Shown here piece by piece: positions 43,230 to 52,122 of a DNA stretch of 64,000 nt. Within the stretch, counting starts at the first letter, position 1, and every line of letters begins with the position of its first letter. This DNA is from Leptospirales bacterium (GTDB lineage: Bacteria; Spirochaetota; Leptospiria; Leptospirales; Leptonemataceae), in contig JAIBBN010000013.1 of NCBI GenBank assembly GCA_019694655.1, forward strand, positions 26,440 through 90,439, given 5' to 3'. Position numbers and translations under genes: made by a program. The notes beneath the pieces are model-generated. The model made no database searches, was not told the DNA's origin, and worked only from the letters and a program-made list of their open reading frames with translations.

Positions 43230-46200
43230 ATGTTCCTTTCGCACTGGCTAGAACGCTCCTTCCTGAACTTCTTTTCCATCGGTCCGCTGGTCCCCACGCT
43301 CTTTGCCTGGATTGTGGCCTTCTTCCTGTTTCGCATCCGAAATCGCTCCAGGGCTACGTCGCTCTATGCCTGGGCCATGCTCGTGTATGGCTTCTTTGAA
43401 ATTTCGTATTTCTTTGCTTCCACCATCTTCCGGCCGGAACTGGCCTTCTATCGCTGGTCGACCTTCAGCATGGTTCTGGTGGTCGGCTACTTTCTCATAT
43501 CCTTCTGGATGCATTTTCCGGAAAATACGCATCCGCGATTTACGCGCATCACGAGGATCGTTGCCGGGATCGTTGCAGCGGCCACATCATTGGTCTTCTT
43601 CTACGGCACCTACCATGCGCCTCGAATCTTTCATTTCTCCAGTCATTTTTGGGATTTCGACGCTGATCTGATTTCGCGACGCGGCGGAGTTATCATCCTT
43701 CTCTATGTTGTTGCAATCGGAGTCCTTGGCATCTGGCGCGGCATCGTAACCAAACGCGTGCGTCTGCCTGCCTTTGCCATGGCGGCCGGGTGGCTGCTGG
43801 GCTCGGTTACGCCGGGTATTCTCAATGTTCTCAGCCGCAGCGGTCAGATCGGCTACGATTCCTATCAAATTTCCAAAAGCCTGATGGTGCTTGGCGGATT
43901 CTTTACATTCTTTATTATATATCTCAACAACACAGAGGACCGCACTACCTTCATGACCAAGCTGGTAGCAGTATCGGCCGCCACCTTTCTGGTCGTCTTT
44001 CAGCTGGTGAGTTACTTTGTTCTATCGCGATATGACGCGATCTATGATGGATTGCGCCGGGCCGAAGCCCGGCTTGCTTTGCTGCACGGCGATCGCGCCC
44101 CGGGTCTGCGCTATTTGAGCGAATATGACCCGCAGAGCGGAAAATCTCGTTGGGTCTTTAAGGAAGCCGATGTTGAAATTGAACCGAATCGTTTCGCTGC
44201 GGAGCTGGACAATACCCTGACGGTTGAACGATTGGCCCGGCTGGGATCACAGCCGACGGCTCCTGCCATCGAAGCAATTTTGCAGGCTGCCCCGGCGCAT
44301 TTTGCGGGCTATGCTGCGGTCATTCGTTCGCATTTTACGTCCGGCCAGAGCGCGGAAACGCCCGTAACGACCGCTGAAACATCGCCTATCGTCGCATTTT
44401 TGAAGGCAAATTCAAGAACTGTACTGACGCGCTTCAATAAGATCCGCGAGTTGCCTGACGAGAATTTCCGCCGCGAACTCGAAGCCTACCTGCAGAAGCA
44501 ACAAAGCGATCGCTCTTTTGGTCCCTTTGCCGGAGCATTGCTCGGGGCGCTTCCAGCATCGCAGCTGGAGAACGCTGCGTTGAAAGCCGAAATTTTGCGC
44601 TATCTGGCCCCGGCGCGGGCTGTGGGCGAACGCAGCTACCACTGGCATGCATCGCAGGATCCCAATCATGACCCCTACGTCGCCTATGCCTTCGTAGATG
44701 AGCGCGGCGAACACGTACTGGAAGCCGGCTTTTCCTATCTTGGATGGCGCAGGTATATGGATGGACCGACGCGAGATCTGGCAATACTACTGCTGGCGAC
44801 TGTCGCCGTCATGTTGGTGCTTTTTCCGCTGTTCTTTTATGGCGCCCTTGTCTCACCGCTACAGGGACTGCTACGCGGAGTGCAGCAAGTGAACGAGGGC
44901 GATCTCAATGTTGAAGTAACCGTCAAGGTCGAGGACGAGATTGGATTTTTGGCGCAATCCTTTAACGGGATGGTTCGTTCCATTCAGTCGGCGCGCAAGA
45001 AGCTGCAAGAATATGCAGAGACGCTGGAGGAGAAGGTCAAAGAGCGAACCAGAGAATTACGCAATACACTGGACGAAGTCAATCGATTGAAAGTCCAGCA
45101 AGATGGCGACTACTGGCTTACTTCAATGCTGGTGGCGCCGCTTTCCTCCAATCGAGCGCACGGCGAGGCCGTGAAAGTCGATTTTCTGATCAAGCAGAAG
45201 AAGGAATTTCAATTCCGGCGCTGGAAATCGGAAATCGGCGGGGACTTTTGCGCTGCGGACCGGATACAGTTGCGCGGCGAAGTGTATACAATCTTCCTCA
45301 ATGCCGACGCCATGGGTAAGTCAATCCAGGGCGCTGGCGGAACGATCGTACTTGGCAGCGTGCTCGAATCCATACTGTCGCGCACCCGCTCCAGTAACGC
45401 GGCGCAGAGCTACTTTCCGGAGCGCTGGCTCAAGAATGCCTTCATAGAGCTGCACAAGATTTTTGAAAGCTTTGATGGCAGCATGCTGGTTTCTATGGTC
45501 TTCGGCCTGATCCACGAATCATCAGGATTTCTTTACTATATCAACGCAGAGCATCCAGCCAGCGTACTCTACCGCAACCGCGAAGCTGAATTTCTCGAAA
45601 AGGGCGAAATATTGCGTAAGGCCGGCTGGACCGGGATTGCTGACACATTGCATATTGAAACATTTCAGCTGCAGCCTGGCGACGTTTTCGTCGCCGGATC
45701 GGATGGCCGCGACGATCTCGCTATCGGGCGCAATGCCGAAGGTAATCGGATCATTAACGAAGATGAGACGCAATTCCGGATCATTGTTCAGGAAGCGAAC
45801 GCCGACCTTGAACGAATCTACGAACTGTTGTCCAGCGCCGGAGAGTTGACCGACGACCTGTCGCTGGTCCGCGTTGAGTACACAGGCGCCGGCTTGCCGC
45901 TTGAGCCTTCTGATACCCGCGAAGTAATTGATACGGCGCGGGCGGCGCAGCGCAACAATCGCCAGCAGGAGGCCCTCGACCTGCTGCGTATGCGTATGCG
46001 GATGGACCCGCCCTCGCTGCGCGTGAAACGCGAATTCATCGCCAGCGCCTACCGCAGCGGCGCTTATGAAGAGGGATTTGCTGCTGTCGATCGCTATCTC
46101 TCAGAGAATCCCGGCGATGCCGAAATGATCTTTGTGGGCGCAACCCTGGCCCGGAAGTTGAAGCGGTGGGATGCCGGAATTGACTATGGCGAACGCTATC

Positions 46201-46373
46201 GACTTCGACGACCGCTTGATGTTCGCAACCTGATTAACCTCTCGCGGCTATATCTGGGCGTGAATCAAAAATCGCGAGCGGCGCAGATGGCGCGCGAAGC
46301 GCTTGAAGTTGAGCCGGACAATGATCGCGCCGAACAGATTCTGCGTGCATTGGCTGAACGCAGCGTCGGTTAG
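43230..46373 (+). CDS. Membrane-bound SpoIIE/PP2C phosphatase with HAMP and C-terminal TPRs
   Basis: A 1047-residue signalling phosphatase. The N-terminus (about 1-265) has about seven to eight hydrophobic segments. An extracytoplasmic domain (about 270-510) is closed by another TM (514-540), then HAMP (541-595) and a coiled coil. The SpoIIE-type PP2C domain runs from about 640 to 880, with metal-binding motifs EIGGDFCA (about 668), NADAMGKSIQGAGG (about 691) and TDDLSLV (about 873). TPR-like repeats occupy the last 140 residues. It probably dephosphorylates a STAS-type anti-sigma antagonist in response to an external or membrane cue. The partner is not adjacent. Confidence 0.92.
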   Translation: MFLSHWLERSFLNFFSIGPLVPTLFAWIVAFFLFRIRNRSRATSLYAWAMLVYGFFEISYFFASTIFRPELAFYRWSTFSMVLVVGYFLISFWMHFPENTHPRFTRITRIVAGIVAAATSLVFFYGTYHAPRIFHFSSHFWDFDADLISRRGGVIILLYVVAIGVLGIWRGIVTKRVRLPAFAMAAGWLLGSVTPGILNVLSRSGQIGYDSYQISKSLMVLGGFFTFFIIYLNNTEDRTTFMTKLVAVSAATFLVVFQLVSYFVLSRYDAIYDGLRRAEARLALLHGDRAPGLRYLSEYDPQSGKSRWVFKEADVEIEPNRFAAELDNTLTVERLARLGSQPTAPAIEAILQAAPAHFAGYAAVIRSHFTSGQSAETPVTTAETSPIVAFLKANSRTVLTRFNKIRELPDENFRRELEAYLQKQQSDRSFGPFAGALLGALPASQLENAALKAEILRYLAPARAVGERSYHWHASQDPNHDPYVAYAFVDERGEHVLEAGFSYLGWRRYMDGPTRDLAILLLATVAVMLVLFPLFFYGALVSPLQGLLRGVQQVNEGDLNVEVTVKVEDEIGFLAQSFNGMVRSIQSARKKLQEYAETLEEKVKERTRELRNTLDEVNRLKVQQDGDYWLTSMLVAPLSSNRAHGEAVKVDFLIKQKKEFQFRRWKSEIGGDFCAADRIQLRGEVYTIFLNADAMGKSIQGAGGTIVLGSVLESILSRTRSSNAAQSYFPERWLKNAFIELHKIFESFDGSMLVSMVFGLIHESSGFLYYINAEHPASVLYRNREAEFLEKGEILRKAGWTGIADTLHIETFQLQPGDVFVAGSDGRDDLAIGRNAEGNRIINEDETQFRIIVQEANADLERIYELLSSAGELTDDLSLVRVEYTGAGLPLEPSDTREVIDTARAAQRNNRQQEALDLLRMRMRMDPPSLRVKREFIASAYRSGAYEEGFAAVDRYLSENPGDAEMIFVGATLARKLKRWDAGIDYGERYRLRRPLDVRNLINLSRLYLGVNQKSRAAQMAREALEVEPDNDRAEQILRALAERSVG

Positions 46374-46389
46374 CACGGATGCGCCCTGT

Positions 46390-46410
46390 TCCGCCAGGCC
46401 TTCCGGCGGA
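46390..46410. terminator. Hairpin between convergent genes
   Basis: TCCGCC (46390-46395) and GGCGGA (46405-46410) form a 6-bp stem with a 9-base loop, midway between the stop codons of the SpoIIE phosphatase and def genes. No T-run follows, so terminator activity is uncertain. Confidence 0.3.
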
Positions 46411-46434
46411 TAGCGGTCCGGGCTGGCGGCGACT

Positions 46435-46986
46435 TCAGACAGTCACGGCTGTTCGCGTGGCCTCTTCGGCATCCAGTTCATCGTTGAAACCAAAGAGTCG
46501 CGGATCTTTCAATCGATCGATGTAGAGCACCCCGTCGAGGTGGTCGCATTCATGCTGGTAGACGACAGCATCGAAGCCTTCGATTACTTCGTCGTGCTGC
46601 TCTTCATTCTCGTCAAAAAACTTCAAGCGTATCTTGCGAGGACGCTCAACATAGCCGCGCATGCCGGGCACCGAAAGGCAACCCTCCCAGTAGCCCTCGG
46701 TTTTCGACTCGAGCGCTGTGATCTCGGGATTGATCAACACGCGTTGCTGGATGCCATCTTTTAGATCCGGATAACGCGCGCTGCGATCAAAACCCACGAT
46801 TACCAGTCGCTTCAATACGCCAACCTGGGGCGCCGCCAGGCCAATGCCATCGGCCGCTTTCATGGTTTCGTACATATCTCGAATCAGTTTCTTGATTTCT
46901 TTGGATCGAATCTCTTCGAGCGGCACTGGCGCCGACTTTTGGCGCAGCTGAGGATCGCCGGCCCGAAGGATTTTGCGAATGGCCAT
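46435..46986 (-). CDS. def: Peptide deformylase
   Basis: A 183-residue metalloenzyme that removes the N-formyl group from nascent proteins. All three motifs are intact: [10 protein letters not shown] (47-56), EGCLSVPG (101-108, with the metal-ligand Cys) and QHECDHLDG (144-152, the H-E-x-x-H metal site). The start at 46986 (MAIRKIL) is the standard one; a longer frame would overlap the divergent gene. It is divergent from the fructosamine-kinase-like gene with about 55 bp between starts. Confidence 0.96.
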   Translation of the reverse strand: MAIRKILRAGDPQLRQKSAPVPLEEIRSKEIKKLIRDMYETMKAADGIGLAAPQVGVLKRLVIVGFDRSARYPDLKDGIQQRVLINPEITALESKTEGYWEGCLSVPGMRGYVERPRKIRLKFFDENEEQHDEVIEGFDAVVYQHECDHLDGVLYIDRLKDPRLFGFNDELDAEEATRTAVTV

Positions 46987-47041
46987 GATCAGACAGGAAA
47001 AGCGATTTGTCGCCTTGCAGCAATCCTTTTCCCCTTGGACA

Positions 47042-47908
47042 ATGTCTGCGCCGCACTGGATGCAGCAAGCGCTTGGCTTGTGGCGAACCGACGCCGTTGG
47101 CGCCCCCGTACTCTTGCACGGCAAGAGCCTCTTCGAACTCTATCGCCTGCAATTGTCCGATTGTATTGCCGCGGTCAAGTGTGTCTCATCGCAAAGGATG
47201 GCCGAAGTTGAAGCTCGCGGCCTGCAGACGCTTGCTGAAGCGGGCGCACCGGCGCCGCGCGTCCTATCTACGCCGGCGCTGGACGCGGATCGCGCGCTGC
47301 TGATTCTGGAATTTATTGCGGACCCGGGCCGCATTGATTCCCGACGGCTGATCGCCGACCTGCGCCGGCTTTACGCGCAAGAGCGGGCGCACTTTGGATG
47401 GTTTGAGGACAATTTCATTGGCGCCTTGCGGCAAAGAAATTTGCCGCGCAGCAGTTTCGCGGAATTCTGGCTGGAGGATCGATTGCATCCGCAGCTGGCG
47501 CTGACGGTCGCCAGCGGCCAGCTTTCCAGGGCCGCCGGGCGGGAAATCCTGGACCATGCGCGCGCCGCAATTCGCCGCTGGAAGCTGGAGCGTTGCATTC
47601 CGCGACTGATTCACGGCGACCTGTGGTCCGGCAATTTGCTGCCCGATGCGGCCGGACGCGCTCACTTGATCGATCCTTCAATATCCGCGTCAATTCCAGA
47701 GCAGGATCTGGCGATGCTTGCCCTGTTTGGATCCCCGTTGAGCGAAGAGTCAATGCGTGCGATCGCCGAGGAGAGCGGCTCTCCTCCGGGTTTCGAAATG
47801 CGAGTCGGTTTCTGGCAGTGCTATCCTTTGTTGGTGCATCTGAACCTGTTTGGCAGCAGCTATCTGCGCCAGCTGCAGCAGGCAGTGGAGAGTTTTGCTT
47901 ATGGCTGA
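47042..47908 (+). CDS. Fructosamine kinase family protein
   Basis: A 288-residue small-molecule kinase of the aminoglycoside-phosphotransferase/protein-kinase-like fold. It has an ATP-binding Lys (AAVKCVSS), the conserved LILEFIA hinge, catalytic [10 protein letters not shown] and metal-binding LIDPSIS, the last two being signatures of fructosamine 3-kinases. It may phosphorylate ketoamines in protein deglycation. I place the start at ATG 47042 to avoid overlap with def; the exact start is uncertain. It overlaps prmC by 8 bp, suggesting joint translation. Confidence 0.85.
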   Translation: MSAPHWMQQALGLWRTDAVGAPVLLHGKSLFELYRLQLSDCIAAVKCVSSQRMAEVEARGLQTLAEAGAPAPRVLSTPALDADRALLILEFIADPGRIDSRRLIADLRRLYAQERAHFGWFEDNFIGALRQRNLPRSSFAEFWLEDRLHPQLALTVASGQLSRAAGREILDHARAAIRRWKLERCIPRLIHGDLWSGNLLPDAAGRAHLIDPSISASIPEQDLAMLALFGSPLSEESMRAIAEESGSPPGFEMRVGFWQCYPLLVHLNLFGSSYLRQLQQAVESFAYG

Positions 47909-48809
47909 ACAGGACGGCAAAGTGGAAAAATCCACAGTGCAAACTGTCGCCGCTGTTCTGGCGCAGGCGCTCCGTCGCTTGCGCGATGCAGAGCTTGAGT
48001 CGCCGGCGGCGGAAGCAGCCTATCTGCTTGCCGACCTGCTGCACAAGGATCGTGCATGGCTTCTGGCGCACGATGAGGAGCAGCTGACGCTGACGCTTGT
48101 AGAGCGGTTTCAGCAACGCGTCGAGCAACGCTGCCAGCATCGTCCGCTGGCGCAAATTTGCGGCCGACGCGAATTTTTCGGCCGCAGTTTTCTGGTCACC
48201 GAAGCCACTCTGATTCCGCGTCCCGAGACCGAACTGCTGGTGAGCGAAATCCTTGCTCGTCTTGACGGAAGGCCGAAGCTTATTCTCGATCTATGCTGCG
48301 GCAGCGGCTGCATCGGGCTCAGTCTGCTGGCGGAACGCAATCAATGGCAGGCCGTATTGACGGATCTATCGCCGGCGGCGCTGGATGTGGCGCGCCAGAA
48401 TGCCGCCAGTTTTCCTGAGAATATTGCAGCCCGCGCACGTTTTTGCTGTGGCGATCTTTATGAAGCTCTGGCTGCCAACGCGGCGGCGCTGAGTGAGAAA
48501 TCGCTTTTTGATGCCGTCGTCTGTAATCCGCCCTATATCCATCCCGATGAAATGGAAAGCCTCGCGCCCGAGGTTCGAGATTTTGAGCCGGCGCTGGCGC
48601 TATTTTCCGATGATCCGCTGGATCTGATTCAACGCATAGCGGCGGGCGCCAGAGAGGCGCTGCGTCCGCCGGGCTTGCTGCTGATTGAGACTTCGCCGCG
48701 CTACGCGGCCGCGGGCCAGCGCGCGCTGCACAATTTCTTTCAAGTCGCAGAAGTGCTGCATGATCTGGCCGGCCTGCCGCGCGCGCTTTGCGCCTACGGA
48801 GTATCGTAG
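47901..48809 (+). CDS. prmC: Release factor glutamine methyltransferase PrmC
   Basis: A 302-residue SAM-dependent enzyme that methylates the GGQ glutamine of release factors RF1 and RF2. An N-terminal helical domain contains AAYLLADLLHKDRAWLL. The catalytic domain has PRPETELLV, the SAM loop ILDLCCGSGCIGLSLL and the diagnostic NPPYI (VVCNPPYIHPDEM). Length is normal for the family. The start overlaps the preceding kinase gene. The 3' end overlaps the convergent DUF1566 gene by 16 bp. Confidence 0.95.
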   Translation: MAEQDGKVEKSTVQTVAAVLAQALRRLRDAELESPAAEAAYLLADLLHKDRAWLLAHDEEQLTLTLVERFQQRVEQRCQHRPLAQICGRREFFGRSFLVTEATLIPRPETELLVSEILARLDGRPKLILDLCCGSGCIGLSLLAERNQWQAVLTDLSPAALDVARQNAASFPENIAARARFCCGDLYEALAANAAALSEKSLFDAVVCNPPYIHPDEMESLAPEVRDFEPALALFSDDPLDLIQRIAAGAREALRPPGLLLIETSPRYAAAGQRALHNFFQVAEVLHDLAGLPRALCAYGVS

Positions 48810-49693
48810 ACGCAGCGAACGTAGCCGGGATTCTCCGGACCGTAGGCGTAGTTCAAACCGCTGTCAAAATCCACGACGCGCACAATACTGGCCTGTGGTT
48901 CATAGAGCGTGCTGCTCCAGTAGACATTGCGGCGTGTTTCCGGAAAAAGCGCAGGGTCGATCTTGGCCTCGCCCGCGGCGCGCGTTGGATCGAGAATTGA
49001 ACTCAGCTCATCGATGGTTGGCAGCCGCCATTGGTTGTTACCGAGGCTGAGTCGACGACAGTAGTCGGCAGCATCGGGCCATTTCATGGGAATCGCCGCT
49101 CCCTGACAGCGTCCCTGCACCTCTTGCTGGCCGGTGCTGCATTGTTGCCAGCCAATCCTTCGCTGGCGGTTTCGAGTTACGCCTGCTTCAGTTGTCCACT
49201 CAGGAAGATCGGCCGCTTGTTCGACAGCGGCCGGGCGTCGCTCTGAAAGGAACTCGGTAGTGCACTGCAGGGCCCGGCCCTGGGCGCTACCCGGCTCGAA
49301 TATGTCAATGGAGACGGCATTGGCGCCGGCCTCCGCTGCAAGATTGCGTAGCATGATTCCTGCGACATCATAGCGGACCGGCTCGTAGAATCCTGTCCGC
49401 AGCTGGCTCAACACCTGGCAGTCCGATCCCACCTGATTTGCGCTCAGCAACAGGACGCCTCGGCCGCCATCGCTCAATTCGCGGGAGCAGGCGCAAGGAT
49501 CCAAAAACAGTGAAAAGCTGAAGCCGCTGCTGTGTGGGGCGCCGGGCCGCTGCGGCGAGCCAGGCGCACGGTCGGCTGCCTCCCGCGAAACCTCGCTGCA
49601 GGCGCACTGCCGGGGTCCGCTGGCACAGCCCCCGGCCACAAATCCAGAGGCGGCCAGCGCCAGCAGCAGCAGTATCGTTTTTCGGTGAGCCAT
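48794..49693 (-). CDS. DUF1566 (Lcl C-terminal type) lipoprotein
   Basis: A 299-residue lipoprotein (signal ending GFVAGGC). The first 170 residues are Cys-containing and unrecognised. The C-terminal third is a DUF1566 domain with MKWPDAADYCRRL, WRLPTIDELSSILD, DPALFPETR, YWSST and a final YVRCVYD. This C-type-lectin-like fold is widespread in surface proteins, including those of Leptospira relatives. A role in adhesion or ligand binding is possible but unproven. The start at 49693 gives a proper lipoprotein signal. Confidence 0.85.
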   Translation of the reverse strand: MAHRKTILLLLALAASGFVAGGCASGPRQCACSEVSREAADRAPGSPQRPGAPHSSGFSFSLFLDPCACSRELSDGGRGVLLLSANQVGSDCQVLSQLRTGFYEPVRYDVAGIMLRNLAAEAGANAVSIDIFEPGSAQGRALQCTTEFLSERRPAAVEQAADLPEWTTEAGVTRNRQRRIGWQQCSTGQQEVQGRCQGAAIPMKWPDAADYCRRLSLGNNQWRLPTIDELSSILDPTRAAGEAKIDPALFPETRRNVYWSSTLYEPQASIVRVVDFDSGLNYAYGPENPGYVRCVYDTP

Positions 49694-49739
49694 GCTGAAT
49701 TGTTTGCAGCGAGGTCCGGCGCGCCGCAAGCAGATTGTA

Positions 49740-50144
49740 CTAGTTTGCGCGCATTGCCTGAATCAAGCACTGCGTGCCGGCGACGCAGAGATTGAGGTTG
49801 CCGTGGATCTGATTGTTGTAACAACCCAGAGCCTTCTGGCGGTTTGCCGGCTTGCCGCAAACGTTGCGCCGACAATCGCGCATGAATCGGTCGTGGCGGG
49901 ATGCTGCCTCTGCCTGCCGACCGCTATTTCCGCGATAGAAACAGGCGTAGGAATATTTGCAGAAGGTAACGCAGTCGGTGGCGCTGCCTACACCCAGCGT
50001 GGCCGGGTAGTTGATACCGGTGTAGGGAAAATCCGCTGGCCTGCTCTGCGCCCACAGTGCGCCGCTCAAGGCCGCTCCAATGACAATAGCGATGGCTGCC
50101 ATGATCAGGCGACCTGCGCCAGATTTCTTTTCAGCGATCTTCAT
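49740..50144 (-). CDS. Small secreted cysteine-rich protein
   Basis: A 134-residue protein with a signal peptide (hydrophobic core at about 14-30, cleavage likely after ALWA). Eight cysteines in the mature part, in C-x3-C, C-x5-C-like and paired arrangements (DCVTFCKYSYACF, DCRRNVCG), suggest several disulfides. The start at 50144 is preceded by AGGAGG about 10 bases upstream. No family is recognised. Upstream lies a 230-bp divergent region with an inverted repeat. Confidence 0.62.
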   Translation of the reverse strand: MKIAEKKSGAGRLIMAAIAIVIGAALSGALWAQSRPADFPYTGINYPATLGVGSATDCVTFCKYSYACFYRGNSGRQAEAASRHDRFMRDCRRNVCGKPANRQKALGCYNNQIHGNLNLCVAGTQCLIQAMRAN

Positions 50145-50374
50145 CCTCTCTGCCTCCTGCGCCGACCGGTCTCCCCGTCGGCCGCCTCCGAGCCTAGGGC
50201 TCACAGGGCGAGTTCTCGCGCTGTATCTTTGATACAACACTTTTCCCTGCCCCTGGATCTTAGACCTCCAAAAGAGAGCCAGGGTTGAGCCTTTTTTTAG
50301 GCTGCCCCCTCAGGTTCGGGCCTCTCGCGGCCGTATCATATAGAAGAAAGGGAGAACTCTCCCGTGGAGCAAGA
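50145..50374. promoter_or_regulatory. Divergent regulatory region with perfect inverted repeat and T-run
   Basis: It separates the Cys-rich protein gene (minus) from the 63-residue protein gene (plus). TGTATC (50222-50227) and GATACA (50231-50236) form a perfect 6-3-6 inverted repeat, a candidate operator. CCCTGG (50251-50256) can pair with CCAGGG (50279-50284), followed by seven T at 50292-50298. This could be an attenuator-like element in the plus-strand leader. Confidence 0.4.
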
Positions 50375-50566
50375 ATGGAAATCCAGTCCACGTTCAATGC
50401 CGCCCGCGCTATCGAACAATCTACGCGTTCGGCCGAGATGATGAATCAACTCAACCGGAACATCGTGGACTCCGTCCATGAAACAGCGAATAAGCTGCTG
50501 CGTGTCAACGTCGAACAGAAGCTGTCTGCGGATCAGGAACAACAGACTCTCGATTTGCTCGCTTGA
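50375..50566 (+). CDS. Small helical protein, 63 residues
   Basis: A 63-residue, mostly helical, polar protein without signal or membrane segment. ATG 50375 has GGAG 7 bases upstream; an in-frame upstream GTG/ATG-led extension has no such support. The composition (Gln/Glu/Asn-rich helices, few hydrophobics) loosely resembles YjfB-type putative motility proteins, but the match is too weak to name. A strong hairpin follows the stop. Confidence 0.55.
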   Translation: MEIQSTFNAARAIEQSTRSAEMMNQLNRNIVDSVHETANKLLRVNVEQKLSADQEQQTLDLLA

Positions 50567-50576
50567 TCCTGATGCC

Positions 50577-50603
50577 CGCCGCCGTCGATTCTGGACGGCG
50601 GCG
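50577..50603. terminator. Strong hairpin between convergent genes
   Basis: A perfect 10-bp G+C-rich stem (50577-50586 with 50594-50603) and 7-base loop sit between the stop of the 63-residue protein gene and the stop of the MFS gene. No T-run is present on either side, so it may act as a factor-assisted or RNA-stabilising structure for both transcripts. Confidence 0.55.
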
Positions 50604-50611
50604 GCGCTCCA

Positions 50612-51973
50612 TTACTCGCCCTCGTGGCGCAGCGCCATTTCCTTCCCGCGCTTCTCATTGCCGAAGAGAGCGACAACGATTCCGGCAAGATTGAATACTG
50701 CACAGATCAGGATTGCACCGCGCAGACCCAGCCAGAGTTGTAAAGCGCCAAAGCTAAACAGGCCGATGATTGCCGCGATCTTGCCGGTCAGATTCCAGAA
50801 TCCAAAAAATTCCCCCGCCTTCGAGGCCGGGCTGAGCGCTCCGACAAGCGCCCGCAAAGATGATTGAGTAGCGCCCAGACAAAGACCAGCAAGAGAACCC
50901 ACTACGAGGAAGGTTTGCACATCCCGTAGACTCAGACCAAAGCTGGAATTCAGAAAGGCAGTTACATCTTTGACGCCGGCAATCAAGACCGTAGCGACAA
51001 TCCAGACGATAAGCGTGAGTATGTAAGTACGCTTGTCGCCGAAGCGATCCTGGATGTAACCAAAGGCAATTGCGCCAACGGCGGCTGAAATGTTGGTCAG
51101 TAAAAACATTCCGACGCGAAAAACCTTCATATCACCCGGTCCAGGATACCCCTGGTTGAATCCGGCGATCTCGGTATCGCCATAGATGAAGGCAAACGAT
51201 ATCACTATCGATAGCGCAGCATAAGAGAAAATAAAAGAGAGCAGGAAGATCGCAAGATCGCGATAGTCTCCAATTTCTGAAAGCGTCTGCCGCAGGCGAC
51301 TGAAGCCCACCGTAAACAGGCTGGCGCCAGGCGGCAGCGTCTTGGGAATCGCCCTTTCTTTCAGCAGCAGGAAGGTCGGAATTCCAGCCACCAGAAAGAA
51401 GACGCCAGTAATCGGCCCAATCCACTCGTGCCCGGCAAAAGAGTCTGTGCTGGGGGCAGCGAGAACAAGACTGATGATCAGAGTCGAAAGAATGCCGCCA
51501 AAGTAGCCAACGCCCCAGCCAATGCCCGAGATTCTGCCCTGGTCTTCCTGCGGACCCAGTTCAGGCAAGAAGGCCGCTGCAAATGCCTCGCCTGCGGAAA
51601 AGCCGATATTTGAGATTACTATGAGAATGACAGCCAGCCAGATATCGCCCGGACGCGCAAAGTAAAGTGCAGCAGTAGCCACGACGGTGAGAATGTAGCT
51701 GCCAAAGAGAAATTTCTTTTTTGATGCGCTGAAATCCATGACTGCGCCAACAATCGGCGCAGTCACCAGGACAATCAGGTAGCTGATCGTTAGCGCGACC
51801 GAACCCCAGTAAAAGTTTCCCTCCGGCGAATCATGTCCCTGCCCCACAATCCAATAGGAGAATACAGTAGAGTAGACTACTGTGATAATGACAGTCGTGT
51901 AAGACGAGTTCGCAAAGTCGAACATCGCCCAGCCGAAGATTTCTTTGCCCGGCGCGCGTTGTTTTTGGCTCAC
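50612..51973 (-). CDS. MFS transporter, UMF1/Atg22-like family
   Basis: A 453-residue transporter with about twelve membrane segments. The N-terminal WAMFDFANSSYTTVIITVV is the signature of the UMF1 (Atg22-like) family of the major facilitator superfamily. The central SAGEAFAAAFLPELGP and the late LCLGATQSSLRALVGALSP are also typical. I use GTG 51973 because GGGAG lies 7 bases upstream; a longer frame up to 52117 would collide with the divergent gene. Substrates of bacterial members are unknown. Confidence 0.9.
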   Translation of the reverse strand: MSQKQRAPGKEIFGWAMFDFANSSYTTVIITVVYSTVFSYWIVGQGHDSPEGNFYWGSVALTISYLIVLVTAPIVGAVMDFSASKKKFLFGSYILTVVATAALYFARPGDIWLAVILIVISNIGFSAGEAFAAAFLPELGPQEDQGRISGIGWGVGYFGGILSTLIISLVLAAPSTDSFAGHEWIGPITGVFFLVAGIPTFLLLKERAIPKTLPPGASLFTVGFSRLRQTLSEIGDYRDLAIFLLSFIFSYAALSIVISFAFIYGDTEIAGFNQGYPGPGDMKVFRVGMFLLTNISAAVGAIAFGYIQDRFGDKRTYILTLIVWIVATVLIAGVKDVTAFLNSSFGLSLRDVQTFLVVGSLAGLCLGATQSSLRALVGALSPASKAGEFFGFWNLTGKIAAIIGLFSFGALQLWLGLRGAILICAVFNLAGIVVALFGNEKRGKEMALRHEGE

Positions 51974-52122
51974 TGCATGCTCCCTGAGTACAGGCTCGAA
52001 CGAATCGCCAGAGGCTCTTCGCAGAAAGGTCGCCGTCAAACTCAATTTGGCTATGAAATATGTTGCCGTCACGAAGCGGCCGTGTGAGGCTCGAGCTGTC
52101 GCTCCGCTCACAGGCAACGCTT

